The translations under genes were made by a program, and so were the position numbers. A stretch of 64,000 nt of DNA. Origin: Paramecium octaurelia. Lineage: Eukaryota; Ciliophora; Oligohymenophorea; Peniculida; Parameciidae. The notes beneath the pieces are model-generated. The model was given only the letters and a program-made list of their open reading frames with translations, was not told where the DNA came from and made no database searches. Of this stretch, positions 47,034-59,238 are shown piece by piece; positions within the stretch are counted from its first letter, which is position 1, and each line of letters opens with the position of its first letter. The DNA is taken from contig CAJJDP010000059.1 in the NCBI GenBank assembly GCA_905182995.1, positions 385,311 through 449,310 on the forward strand, given 5' to 3'.

Positions 47034-49093
47034 TCAAGAACTAGGTGGGTTTGCTAAATCTTTTTATAACTATATATACCTATACAATCTAATGTGAATT
47101 CATCCACATATCCATTCAAGCAATAACAACTGCTTCCCTATTGTGTAAATGTGTCTTCACATTTCAAGCATGTTATTTGATCCAAACATTTTTGACAACC
47201 CAATGGACACAATACACACTTTTATTATTCTATGTCAAATATAAAGCCATTATAGCAATTTTGATTCTAAGAGTTCTATTCAATTATCCATTCAGTACAA
47301 TCATTCTAACTGGGACCAATACACGTTCTGCATAAAGGTGCGCATCTTTAAATCATAATATTTAGGTTTGAGATTCCAAAACTGAAATAGGTATTAGGTT
47401 ATGAAATAGACATCATTACCAGAGTTAAGTTATTGGATGAGTGAGCTTTGTCGACTGAAACCTATTGAACTTGACTTTGCATAGAGGAGATTTTAATTGC
47501 TGTTTGAGTATCAATTGATATGGAAACGCTATTAGATGAATAGTTTTATTATGTAAACTCAAAAGTAATCAAATTCAATTGCAAAAGAATTTTATAATGA
47601 GGTGGTAAATTGGTAAATTACTTTTAGAAGTATTAATTGCCTGTATCCTTTAATCCACCAAAGTATCTAACACCATTATAAAAAGTTCCAAATTGATTTT
47701 AATAAAAAGAGTTGATGCTTCTTGGATTTTTAACAATAAAGTTACTGATAATATTATCGTCAAAAGCTCTCAATAAGTAGGTAGTTAATGGATATTATTC
47801 TGTAGCATCTTTGCAAACTTGACCCTCCAGTGTAGAATAACTGGGACATGAAGTAACACAAGTTCCTTAATAGAGGTAGTATCCAGCCTTGCAGGCGTTA
47901 CAAACGAGTTTGCTTTTGCAAGAGTTGCAATTGGCTTGACAATTTACTGTGTTGATAATGACTTGATTTATTCCCCACAAGATGTTTTCATCACTATTAA
48001 CACTAATAGTGATATTGGAAATAGGCAATGCATCGATTACATAATCGATATGATATAGGATGTAGCCCTGCGATTCTGTCTCGTTGTAAGAGTGTAATGG
48101 AGTTACAAGCTTCTGTATCTTGTCTACTTGAACATAGATTGAAGGGTGCAATTAGGATCTAAATATGTAGATGTCTGCTCGTATTCTTAATGAATGATAA
48201 TAGAAAGCATTGCTGAATTTGTAATTAATGGATTGGCTCACAAAGAATTACCCCACAATTTTTACATTCATATTCATATAGAATTTATTAAACAAAGATT
48301 GGGTTACTCCATTTTCTATCATGGACCAACCAGTGAAATCATAATTGCCCCAAAAGTATTAAGAAACCTATTCCATTTCTAAAATTACAACATTTAAATA
48401 CTGTCATCGAAAATACACCTGTCAAGATTCTGGTCAAAATATTCACTCACTTCGCATTTCCTTATGCATTGATTTTGTTGTACACTTAAGTAGAGTGAGG
48501 TGGATGGACATTTACACTCATTTGTCTTTTTACTTAGTTGAGCTCCGATATAACAGGATCTACATTGGTTCTTTTGGGGTCCCACACATTATGTACATGA
48601 CTCGTGGCATAATTTGGGTATTACTTAGATGTTTCTGATACCCAAAGAGAACCCAATTGAATTCTCAAGCTGGAATGCCAAGTTTAAGTCTTGTTAATAA
48701 TGGATGTATGACTTGAAATAAGTAATAACCTAAGTTGGTTTACTATTTAAAAAGAACTATTAGAAATATTTACGTATCACAAAATGGCACTGAATAATCA
48801 TACCTTACTGAGTATGAATCAATGAGGATGTTGTCTAGCAAAATGTTTATAGGTTTATCCACGAATTCCCCTATTAAATAAAAGTCAACAAAAATATCAA
48901 CAGCGTAATGAGACTCAGCTATACTCATTTAGTAATTGACACTCGGTTATGTCTAGCTCAGATAATAATAGTCAATTTCGCTGAGTATTGAGCATCTCAT
49001 TATTTTAGATGATTGAGTAAGTGAAGGATCACTTAATTCTTGATAAACTTTTAGAGCATCTAGCAATATAATTAAAGTTATTTACTCATGCAT
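47034..49093 (-). CDS. Cysteine-rich secreted or surface protein
   Basis: ATG 49093-49091 to TGA 47036-47034, with introns of 31, 23 and 20 nt, gives 661 residues. Cysteine clusters of the furin/growth-factor-receptor type occur three times: CHESCTQCVGPQKNQCRSCY with CKCPSTSLYL, CQANCNSCKSKLVCNACKAG, and CAPLCRTCIGPSQNDC with CPLGCQKCLDQITCLKC. Between them lie beta-rich segments of about 150 residues (for instance TQVITYFKSYIHYQQDLNLA) that repeat in style, so the protein seems built of alternating modules. The start has a moderately hydrophobic stretch (ITLIILLDALKVYQ), weak for a signal peptide, so the true start might be missed. The 3' end is uncertain: without the 20-nt last intron the frame would run about 57 codons further. 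Such proteins are typical of ciliate surfaces; the ligand is unknown. Confidence 0.75.
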
Positions 49094-49742
49094 GCTAAAA
49101 TGCCAAAGATAACTAAGATCAACTACATAATAATAATTTATTTGAAAAATTATTTTATTCCTTGCAATATATATGATCAAACCATTTAATTGAAGTAAAT
49201 GAGTATAATTATTGCTATTTTAAACAAATTTATTTTCTAATTACATTTTTTATACAACTATTTGATTATTTATTATTCATAAATTTAATTGTCTGAACTC
49301 ACTCGTAAAACATACCAAAAGTAATTCTGGCTGTGTGATTGTTCTATTGATCTCTCGAAATTAACACGTAGCTTTCGCCTCTATAGAGTAGGATAAATTT
49401 ATGGATTATTGTTATTAATTTTGAAACTCATAAGGTTAAAATATGTTATATAATCAAGTTAAAATAAGTACAAGCTTGCAATTGTATTTATTCTTTAGGC
49501 CAAAAAATAATATTAATAAATCTATGTTCCCTGTTTTGGATTTATTTTTTAACTGGAACTCAGCGATAGTCTGAAAGAATGAGGCTTTCATTTATGACAG
49601 GATTTTTTTATTGGATTTCAAAAATAAATATATACATAATTTCTGATGTAAATTTACGGCCCTCATCTAAAAATAACTTTAGTTTTAAAACATAAGCTAA
49701 TATTGTTGTAATGATTAGATTAATAGTCATTTTCATTAATTT
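49094..49742. other. Spacer upstream of the histidine kinase gene
   Basis: 649 bp between two divergent genes. A stretch at 49310-49400 is a little richer in G+C (GATCTCTCG, TAGCTTTCGCCTCTATAGAG), and another at 49555-49610 is followed by a run of T; both made me look for a small RNA, but neither fits a known family. Confidence 0.4.
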
Positions 49743-52623
49743 ATGAATTATTAAATACTGTTTTATACTCAAATCATCCAAAACATTTGGTGGATAATAT
49801 GTTCATGGATTTTTTATAAGCCTTATGAATATTACCTTTGTTTTCTTTCTTTAAGTAGTATTGTGATACGGATTGCTATATTGATGTTAGAAAGGAAAAA
49901 TACACACATATTTATTTCAGCAATCCTATATTTGCTCCATAATTGTATATACACTGAGGCAAGCTTACGGATGCCCATGAATAATCCATTTACAAACCAT
50001 TCGAATTCCTTGATGATTTTGATCAACTACTTGCACGCAAACAAGGAATAAAAAGAAAATATTTAAATAATGTCGAAGTTTGGGTTTCCCATATTTTGTT
50101 TATTAAGAACCATGTCAATTACCTTTATCAAAGCTAATTATTAAATCCTGGAAAGCTGTCTAGTGATACTGATTTTTCTGTGTTTGATTGCAAAGGATGA
50201 ATTAAAAAGAAAAAAAGAAGCAATTAAAAATTCAGTGAAAGACCTTGAGTCTCAAGATTAACATAATTTTAATTAAAAATTCATAACATTTTTCCAATCA
50301 GATTCAAAGCGACAATCCCTGGGAGCTTCCTTCAAAAAGAGTAGAACCCATTATTCGCAATACAAAGAGAAGCCAGACATACTCCAAAACATCCCATTAT
50401 TCAATGAACCTAAAACCTTTGATGAAAACATCAAAACCTCTCTGCAGTTCCAGAACTTGAAGAAGAGCTTTAACAAGAAGGTTTCAACTATAAGTGTCGA
50501 CAAATCAGATTAACATCTACACACATTCTTTTAGAACATAATCAACAATATCTTTTCCGCAGGAGTGGTGATTCTCAATCAAAACCAAAAGGTGACTTTT
50601 ATGAACAATAAATGTGAGAAACTGCTCGGTTAGAAGGGATGCGAAAGAGTTGTGGAAAGTCTCAAGAAAATTATTATCTCCAATTCCTTACATGAAAATG
50701 ACGAATCTCCCTTGGGACAAATTCCTCCGAGGTCAATGGCTAAAATGAACAAAGCCACATTTGAAAGAATCCTTAAGTATTACCATGATAACCTAATGGA
50801 ATTGGACATTTTTGATGCCTTCCTCTTCCCCCAAAAATATTTAAACTAATTCTATCAAAATCTATCACCTAACTCAGAATTTGACTAAAGAAGCAGCCTA
50901 TCAGAATCAGTAAATGAAACCTTCCTCTAAAGAAAGGATGCTGTGACCTACGAATACATAATGAACGGAGAAGGAGGCCTTCTAAAGAAGTTAAGAATAG
51001 TCATCCTACCCACTTATATGACGAATGCTTAGCAGGAACAACTTTCGTATCCATCACAATAAAAAGTGCATGTCAGCAGAACGGCCATCCAGGGAGAAAG
51101 TGTTCAACCAATCATAGTTATCAAGATCAAGAATATTACTAAGAAGCACAAGATAGAGCAAATGAACAAGGAGAAGGAGATACACAATTCCTTACTCAAA
51201 TCGTTTTCGCATGAATTAAGGACTCCTTTAAATAGCAGTTAAGAAATGCTTGTGATCCTTAAGGACATGATCAAGGATCCCAAACTTTTGGAGTATGTTG
51301 AATTCGTTCATATTTCAATAATATTTTTAATCCATTAAATAAATGACATTTTAGATTATGCAGCCATGTAATCAAACACTTTCAAATATAGATATTTTGA
51401 ATTTAAGTCATGTGAGATTGTTGATGAAATAAAATACATCTATTCTAGTTAATGCAATTCTAAGAAAATTGATTTGCAATTTCAATTTGATGAGAAATCC
51501 ATTGGCAACATACGATCAGATAAATAAAGAATTATGCAAGTGTTAATTAATTTAATAAATAATTCCTGTAAGTTTACACCTCAAGGTGGTAAAATTGTTT
51601 TATCGTTGAAACTAATAGAATATCCTTTTATCAAATTATAGGTCAAAGACACAGGCATTGGAATTGGTTCAGAATAATTGTAAAACCTAAGGAAGGTGTT
51701 AACAACTTCCATGGGTAAGAGTTTACATAGATCAAGAATTAAAAAAAGCCTAGGCTTGGGATTGAATATTTCTGCAAGGATCGTAGAAGGGTTGGTGTCA
51801 AAGAATGACGGGACTCTTGAAATAATTTCAAAGAATAAAAACAAAGGAACCAAAATATACTTCATTATTGAGAACTTAATCATTTGTAGAGATGAGTCTG
51901 TGAGAAACCCTATGATTTCTGAATACACAACCAAAAATAACACTTATAAATAATAAATGTCATATTATGAGGGTAGTAAATGCAGTTAAATATTACCACT
52001 TTTAAGGCAACTATCAGAAAATTCCAAATTTGAAGCTCCATCTCCATCTAAGAGGAGTAAAACAACAAAAAGTAGGTTCTAACCAGGCAATCAAGTGGAA
52101 AGTTCTTTGGATATGGCAGATAATTATTCCTATCGAATCGATTTACCCTTAAGTCCTGAATACTTTTTGTATAAGGATTAAAACAATGATAAAAATTCAA
52201 TAACAACTTAATGTCAATAATGTGTAAGAGTCTTGATAGTTGATGATATACCTTTTAATTAGATAGCTTTAAAAGCTCTTCTCCTGCATTATAACATTAA
52301 GGTTGAATAAGCGTATGATGGTTATTAAGCAATTGATTTAGTGAAGAAACAGTTAGATAAGCATTGTCAATATTATACACTAATCTTTATGGACATTGAA
52401 ATGCCTGGAATCAATGGCTTTTAGGCTACCAAAGATGTAATTTCACAAATTAAATTAGATTCTTAAATTAACAGTTGATTAAACACACATTATAATGTGT
52501 TCTGCATATGACACTGAAGAAAACTTTAGAGAAGGAGAAGCAGTAGGAATGTCAGAGTTCCTACCTAAACCTGTAAATTAAAAGGAATTAGAAAGAATAT
52601 TAGATAGATTTGGTTTTCTATGA
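49743..52623 (+). CDS. Membrane-bound hybrid histidine kinase
   Basis: ATG 49743 to TGA 52621-52623 with one 22-nt intron gives 952 residues. Several hydrophobic helices occupy residues 1-150 (IWWIICSWIFY, YLCFLSLSSIVIRIAILM, ISAILYLLHNCIY, CLVILIFLCLIA). A PAS-like stretch (AGVVILNQNQKVTFMNNKC) precedes the kinase: H-box SFSHELRTPLN, N-box INLINNSCKFTPQGG, G1 VKDTGIGIG, G2 SLGLGLNISARIV. A receiver domain ends the protein: RVLIVDDIPFNQIALKALL, phospho-acceptor Asp in IFMDIEMPG, SAYD, and the lysine in FLPKPV. It should autophosphorylate on His and pass the phosphate to its own receiver, then to an HPt protein. The upstream ATG was chosen over one at 50070 because the frame between them encodes membrane helices. 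The intron sits just behind the receiver Asp region. Confidence 0.93.
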
Positions 52624-52918
52624 TATTTACTCCTTTTTTCTCGCATTTTAAAATCAGCTATTTAATATATAAAGTCTATTGAAAATCTTGTTCAAATATA
52701 TTCTTATAACTATATTAGAAATTACTTATAAAATAATTGTATATTTTATTAAGTGTGATATTCAAATCTTTTTTGAGATTATATATTAATAATTATTAAT
52801 ACTCTGATACATAAATTGTAAATGAATATTCAAATTGAATAGTTTGCCAAGAAAATATCCCTAACTTCAATGAAATGAACTTAATCTAAAATAACTATTA
52901 ATTATGACATATTTATAT

Positions 52919-55240
52919 TCAACTAACATAAATTAACTCATTCATGTTTTATTGATTTCTTTTCAAATACTCATTATTCATTAAAATCTCAATAACATCT
53001 TTGATATCTGTATCTTTTGGTTTAAACATCTTTAATTACTCTTTTACCGATTGAATCAATTGTTAAAAGGTTAAAGTCTTTTTGCCTTTCATAATTCGAA
53101 CAATTGCAGCTTAAATAGCAATCTTTCTATCTCCTTAGATATCCTCTTCTATTAAACCTATATGAAATTGATATACATTAATATTCAACAAATGATTCCA
53201 AGATGATGCCCACTCTAAATTTAAGCTTGGGATTTGAGAATTCTTCATTGAACTTGTAAGCCTATCCATCTCTTATAAGTAACTTCCTGGATTCTAGTAA
53301 TTTGATTTGGTTTAGGAAATACTAGTTGTTGACTCCAATTGATTACTTTATTAATAATTTAAACTTACTGCTAATTGCTCACTAGTTAATGGGTTGTTTT
53401 AATCATTAAATTGTAACAAGATTGCACCACCAACAACTCCGATGATGACTTTGTATTCTTAATTAGTTCTGAACATCAATTCCATCATGGATATTTGATC
53501 TTACCAACTAATTTCTATTCTATAATATATTATTATATTGAGTAATACAGTTAATTCTTTTCCTGTTAAGAGTTGAATTTCTGCCTGTAAGCAGCTTTTA
53601 ATTAGTTCAGAATCAATATATTCTCTAGACCAAGTTGTGGTCTAATTTCAGGCCAATATTCTTTTTAAAGTATTTTGGCTTGAATTTCAATATCAGAAAT
53701 GGATATTTTGTCCTCATTCTTCTACTATTCGTAATCCTTAATCATGGACTCAAGTTACTTGGTATGTTCTGGTCCAAAAGTCTTACGAAATTGATCAATG
53801 ATTTGTTTATCAATATCGGAATGATAATCAAAGAGTGTTAGTATTCTTTATGCTAATTTATTTTAATAGTTTCTCAACAATAAGTCCTTGGCTTAAAAGC
53901 ATTCCAAGAGTTGCATAACCTCTTTTAATTGTTTTTCTTCACCAATATCTATTCTTTTAAGAGTAAAAGTGTGAAGTTTTTGCAATAGCGATTCCATGAT
54001 AAAGTATTGATCAGCATTTGCAGTTATGATTTCAAAAGCTACACGTAGATTCGCTAACAGGAACTGATTATTTTCAGCATGTTCGTAGATCAATTTCTTA
54101 TAAGACTGCTATAAGGAGATTAGTTATTCTAAGAATTTATTTTACTATTGAAAATTAAGTTGATAATTACTTGATCTTCCTTCTCTTACTTGATTTTAGT
54201 TTAAAGGATTCTGTTTTATCGTTCTGCAATGATTTCCATACCTTATTGTATGATGATTTCTTGGAATTTCTTGACAAAAATGTGTGTATTGCTCTTGAAG
54301 TGGTCAAAAAAGAATACCAATTAACCAAATTACTAATTTATATAGAAAATGCTATACTTCATAACAATCCTAAAATATAATATTTTTAAGAGTATCATTA
54401 TTGTCGGAATTCAAATCTAAAGCATAACTATTTATGATATAATTGTTAAATAAATCGATTAATTCTTTTTAAAGTTCATTTTGTTCACAGCCAAAGATTA
54501 ATCTAATTCTACTTAATTCTTCTTGTTTGAATTGAACTAGTGATTTTATTTAATCCAAAAAGGACTGTTATTAAAAGTTGCTGTATTATTAGAGATAATA
54601 GGTTTTGCTGTCCTCTTTAATTTCCTTTTGAATTAATTAATTATTCCCTATATCTTAGAATGCTTTCATGTCATATATGATTTTATATACTCTTTGTAAT
54701 TACAATTGTTGTTCTTTATCAAGTTGAATTCGATCCTATTTTAATTTAGTCTTGAATTCTTCTTTTATTGAAGAAAACAATTTGATGTAGAACGATTCAT
54801 AAAATTGCTTTTTAGCTTACTACTTCAAATTTGGATATTAAGTCGTATTATTAGAAACTTCAACAAATGATCGATCCAAATAAGCGAAATAACTTTGAAG
54901 AATTCGAGTATGAGTTTCATAAATTTAATGTTAGTAAAGAATTTCTTCGAGAAAATTTTTTTGCCCTTTCCAACTTTCTTTTGCCAATCCCTCTGAAACT
55001 TATAAAAATTTTTGAATATATTCCTTGAATAACTCATACATCATCTGTCCTTATTGTTCCCCTTAAACTATATAATTGTATATTTCTCTATTTTTAAAAT
55101 ATAAAATATTACGTATAGAAAGTCATGACCTCCTTTGCAGTATATAAATTTTGTTCACCATTCAAGACTTTTTGAATATTGCTCCTTTGATTGTCCATCT
55201 TAATTCTCAAATCGCCTCTGATTTTATCATATGTATTCAT
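52919..55240 (-). CDS. Cullin, scaffold of a ubiquitin ligase
   Basis: ATG 55240-55238 to TGA 52921-52919 with six introns (25, 25, 26, 29, 23, 19 nt) gives 724 residues, usual for cullins. N-terminal cullin repeats are recognisable (EVMTFYTEIYNYIVQGEQ, HTRILQSYFAYLDRSFVEV). The cullin-homology part follows: KDLLLRNYQNKLAQRILTLF is the FYKrlLakRLL motif. The C-terminus is the Nedd8-acceptor winged helix: DRKIAIQAAIVRIMKGKKTL, with the target lysine in VRIMK, and IKDVIEILMNNEYLKRN. Cullins join a RING protein (C-terminal) to substrate adaptors (N-terminal). Which class (CUL1, 3 or 4) cannot be decided by eye; the end is EYLKRNQQNMNELIYVS, not the usual YLA. Confidence 0.92.
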
Positions 55241-55298
55241 AAAAAATTGAAATTTAAATATTAATCATATTTTATAAAAAATATACATCTTTTCAATT

Positions 55299-56920
55299 TC
55301 ACAACTTAGCTCTCTGTCTATTAAACAACCCATTCATCGTATAATTCTTATTCTCCACTGGAAGCTTTTGCTTTTCAACAATCCACTTCAAATCAGTGAA
55401 ATTTCCACTCTTCCAAGATCTCAATAAATCAGTTGGCTCCTCATCTACAGGCGGTTAGACGTTTTCTTTCAAAATGAATTTCTACAACCCATAATGGAAT
55501 GTCATCATATAAGATCTAATATATTGTGCAATACATACCTCCATTCCATCTCAGTCACATCCAACAAGAAGATGCCCTACTCATCCCTTGACAGGCAATT
55601 CATTAATTGTAAGACATTCTCCTATGAAAACACCCACTCATTCCTATTGAAATGTTTGAAAGTCTTATTGATGGTGTCAGCCTTATCAATAACCTTGAGA
55701 TAACGATCAGCATTCTTCTTCTAAGTTGGGTTTCCAAACGTGTCAGCAAAGGTCTTCAATGCCAAAGCTCCCATCTTCCTTTTGAAATTCATGTATCTAT
55801 AATAGCACAGATTATTATTGATCTCAATGGTACATGGGGAGACTTTGACACTTGGAGGATTGGCATTCCAATATTCAAAACAAGTATCTTTGGTCAATCT
55901 CCAAGGAGCAGGATTCCTAGCACTGGTACCACAATGGTAAATTTAGAAATTATTCTTATTTGCCTCGTAAGCTCCTGCCACCAGAATCATGTCAGATACA
56001 AAATCAACTGGGACTTGATCTGTAATCAAATTCTCCTTTCCTTTATAGATTTTGACCAATCCAATTCCTGCGAAAAAGATCACAGCTGCACCTCCAACCA
56101 AGTTATCAATCTTTTTTTATAAGAATCGATATTACCCAACCAGGGATTGGATCTCTGAATGAGCATCCGACTATTGTTGGTCTCACTATCGTGATTTGCA
56201 TGTTGGGAGGTCTCAATTAAGCCAACATCTATTCCGCCAAGTTCTTCGTGAATGTGTAGGTGTTTGGAAATTTGTCTAGTGCCAATTTTTATTGTTTCTC
56301 ATCGAAATTTTAGGAAGATCTATATAACATCGAAACAAAGGACTCGACATCTTTTTGGGGGTGATAGATCTTTTCCTCGATGAATCTTTGTAATTCAACA
56401 ATAAATTATACCCAAATTTATCACTGTTTACATAGGCAGTCGATACATGGATGAAATTCTCTAAATGTTTACATTGCTTAGCTAACTCCAACACTTTTTG
56501 CACTCCATAATAATTGATTTCCAAGGCAACCTTGATTGGGGAGTTGAAGTCAACACTGGCAGCACTATTTATGATAATATTGACATTTTCTATGAGCTCC
56601 TGTGTAACTTCCTTACTGAGTCCCAAATGAGGCTTGATTAGATCTCCATCCACTGGTTTCACGACCTACTCAATAAAATTCTGAAAATCCGCTCCTTTTT
56701 GTTTACGAATCCTGTCAAAACATTGAGAATTGATAATCTCCTTATTGAATCTCTCCGTCACTGATTGCCCTTTCTTTGCTCTCACCAAAACGTAAACTCT
56801 CTTAACTTCCAAAACTCTTAAAATCTTCTCCAATATAACTTTGGCCACAAAGCCTGTGCAGCCAGATACCAATAAGGATTTTCCCTTGTAGAAGTTAAGA
56901 CAACTTATGTTTGTAGTCAT
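55299..56920 (-). CDS. Fatty acyl-CoA reductase
   Basis: ATG 56920-56918 to TGA 55301-55299 with introns of 26, 25 and 23 nt gives 515 residues. The N-terminal Rossmann domain shows the NAD(P) motif SLLVSGCTGFVAKVILEKIL (form TGxTGFxGK in the family), followed by INSAASVDFNSPIKVALEIN, FIHVSTAYVN and, after an intron, NTYTFTKNLAEQM with the catalytic Tyr and Lys (YxxxK). VRPTIVGCSFRDPIPGWIDN and VPVDFVSDMILVAG are typical of eukaryotic FARs. The C-terminal sterile domain (NFKRKMGALALKTFAD, EWVFSQENVLQLM) is present. The enzyme reduces acyl-CoA to fatty alcohol with two NADPH, for ether lipid synthesis; Paramecium membranes are rich in ether lipids, which fits. It lies 58 bp after the cullin start, same strand. 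Confidence 0.94.
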
Positions 56921-56954
56921 AATTAAATTATATTAATTTTTATATCTTAATATT

Positions 56955-57184
56955 TCAGAGCTGTCTATTAAAGGCCTCTTGATTTTCATTGAAAGCAAAT
57001 CCAGCAAAGAGACCTGCACTCAAATTACGTATAAATGCTCTTCTCTTGAAAAATACTGAGGCAGCAACACCTACAAAGTATCCTAATTTGCGATTACACA
57101 TATACGCATACCAACTGTAGTGTAGGTAACAAAATCAAAAGCTGACTTATTCAATTAAGTGTCTAATTTAAGTTGTCTATCCAT
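56955..57184 (-). CDS. MIC10: MIC10-like mitochondrial cristae protein
   Basis: ATG 57184-57182 to TGA 56957-56955 with one 23-nt intron gives only 68 residues. The sequence after the intron, YFVGVAASVFFKRRAFIRNL then SAGLFAGFAF, is a hydrophobic hairpin with small residues and a charged loop (KRR), like MIC10/MINOS1, which bends the inner mitochondrial membrane at cristae junctions. The usual double GxGxG pattern is only partly kept, so the call is probable, not certain. The stop lies 34 bp from the start of the reductase gene. Too short to be noticed by standard-code gene finders. Confidence 0.6.
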
Positions 57185-57642
57185 TTTTATAATAAATTTA
57201 ATTAAAAAATAATATATTTGTATTAACAACTAATTAATATAGAATTGGGTGAAGTAAAATTATAAATCTGACAACCAATCCTCTCCCACCAATTTTCCCA
57301 CTTCAATCTTCTTTGTCGACCCTAGTCATTCCTAAAATCATTGAGAATAACGCATCCTCTTAAAGTATGTACATCCAAATCTATATACAATTTTGGTAGC
57401 TCATAAGATTCAATGCAAGATTTGCAAGTATTAGGATAGAAATCCAATGAATTGTAAATATTAAACCCAATCCCGCCACTTCCTTATTTTAACAGTGTCT
57501 TTTATATAATTCATAACTTCCTCCTAAATTCTATAACTAAATCAATATCTAACAATCTGGAAAATTTTAAGAATTACTTTGTCTTAACTTCTGATGCAAT
57601 AGGATGATCTTAAAAAAGGGGACAATCATCAAGATTGCCCAT
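57151..57642 (-). CDS. Possible small protein of unknown function
   Basis: From ATG 57642-57640 the frame reads MGNLDDCPLFQDHPIASE and VKTKQFLKFSRLLDIDL, meets a TGA, and then continues in the same frame with GSGGIGFNIYNSLDFYP, TCKSCIESYELPKLYIDLD and RQRRLKWENWWERIGCQIY. A 39-nt intron (GTTATA...AAAAG) would remove the TGA, which is long for this genome. The first TGA afterwards lies inside the MIC10-like gene (57153-57151), so the 3' end is probably wrong or another intron was missed. Gly2 and Cys7 would permit acylation. A gene is likely here, but its structure is not settled. Confidence 0.35.
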
Positions 57643-57941
57643 TATTTGTGGATCTTTATTAGTTAGTAAGTGAATGCGCATGTAGAATTGCAACAGTAAT
57701 GTGGATGAATAAGATTTGAATTTTCAAATAATATTATTAATTGTACAAAAGAAGAATTTTTCGATAGGAATAATAGGTAAGCACAGCAATATTGCACTAT
57801 TTTATCTTTGTGTTATTATTTTATGATAAAAATTAATGTGTAATAATGACTTACTTATTATTTAAAATAATATGGCATATTAAGGATTCTTAAGTGACAA
57901 ATGTTTTTCATTGAATATCTTTTAAATTAATTTCTTGAAAG

Positions 57942-59169
57942 ATGACAGAAACCATTGAAAATTTAAGAGATTTTAACTATTATCCATTCTCTTCGAACAT
58001 TAATAGTAAGTACGTATTGGCAGAATATATATGGATTGATGGAACAGGAGAAAAATTGAGATCCAAAACTAAAGTAAGTTGGTATATGTCAAGTTAAGGT
58101 CTATTTGAACCCCATAAAAAACCTTGATGATCTGGAATGGTGGACATATGATGGATCATCGACAGACTAAGCTGTTACTAAATTTTCAGAAATATATCTA
58201 AAACCAGTTTGCATGGTCAAAGATCCTTTTAGAGGTGATCCTCATCTATTGGTCCTTTGCGAAACATATTTGCCTGATAAAAAAACACCCGCAAGGTATA
58301 ATTTTAGGTATTCAAATTTACACTATTTAAAGATGGCTATCGAATTTAATTATGGAGAAAGCTAAAGAGCACAAGCCTTGGTTTGGTATTGAGTAGGAGT
58401 ATTTCCTCTTCAAACGTACGGGCACAACACACTTGTGGCCATTGGGTTGGCCAAATGGAGGATTCCCGTATCCTCAGGGTAGATACTATTGTTCCATTGG
58501 GGAGAGAAACAATTTTGGAAGAGCCCTTGCTGAGGCCCACTTGAGAGCGTGTTTGAATGCTGGACTGAAGATAGCAGGGTTGAATGCAGAAGTGGCTCCA
58601 TCCCAATGGGAATTTTAAATAGGAATAGCAGAGGGAATAGAGATTGGAGATCATATGTGGTTGGCAAGATATATTTTGGAAAGGATTGGAGAGGAGTTTG
58701 GCATAGATATCAATTACGACCCAAAGCCAATACAGGGTGATTGGAATGGTAGCGGAGCACATTGCAATTATTCGACTGAAACTACTCGAAGTGAAGGGGG
58801 TTACAAATATATCGTTGAGAAATTAATGCCAATCCTTGAGAAATAACACAAGGACATGATCAGATTATATGGAATCAACAACCAATTGAGATTGACAGGG
58901 AAGCACGAGACAGGGAGATATGATTCCTTCTCTTGGGGTGATGGTGCCAGAGGGTGTTCGATCAGAGTGCCGATAATAACGAAAGAATTAGGATAAGGGT
59001 ATGGAATCACATTATTTATTGTAGATATTTTGAGGACAGGAGACCAGCAGCCAATATAGATCCATATTTAGTGTCTGCAGCGTTGGTTGACGTTACATGT
59101 TTAAATAGCGAGCATTTGCCATAATTGTTGTAGGTGTTTGAAACATCTTAAAAGGCTCTTCAAGCATGA
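57942..59169 (+). CDS. Glutamine synthetase (type II, eukaryotic)
   Basis: ATG 57942 to TGA 59167-59169 with introns of 25, 25 and 26 nt gives 383 residues, right for GSII. Conserved parts: [28 protein letters not shown] (the YDGSST beta-grasp motif), [29 protein letters not shown] with metal-binding Glu, [28 protein letters not shown] (ATP and metal), and [13 protein letters not shown]. It makes glutamine from glutamate, ammonia and ATP in the cytosol. In a code where glutamine has four codons, glutamine demand is high. The second intron was taken as 25 nt, which keeps the family-conserved Asn-x-Arg (YNFR), rather than a 37-nt alternative. Confidence 0.97.
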
Positions 59170-59238
59170 CATCAATGTATATTTAAAAACTCATCATTAG
59201 AAGCATTCTAAATTATATTTATATTAATTGAATTTATA

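Noticed and set aside
49310-49400. Stretch suspected to be a small nuclear RNA (CTTTCGCCTCTATAGAG)
   Set aside because: It recalls the U5 loop only vaguely; the flanking stem, Sm site and terminator do not fit.
55494-56122. Plus-strand frames over the reductase gene
   Set aside because: They mirror the minus-strand fatty acyl-CoA reductase and show no family motif.
58346-58762. Minus-strand frames of up to 138 codons
   Set aside because: They are shadows of glutamine synthetase, whose motifs are clear on the plus strand.
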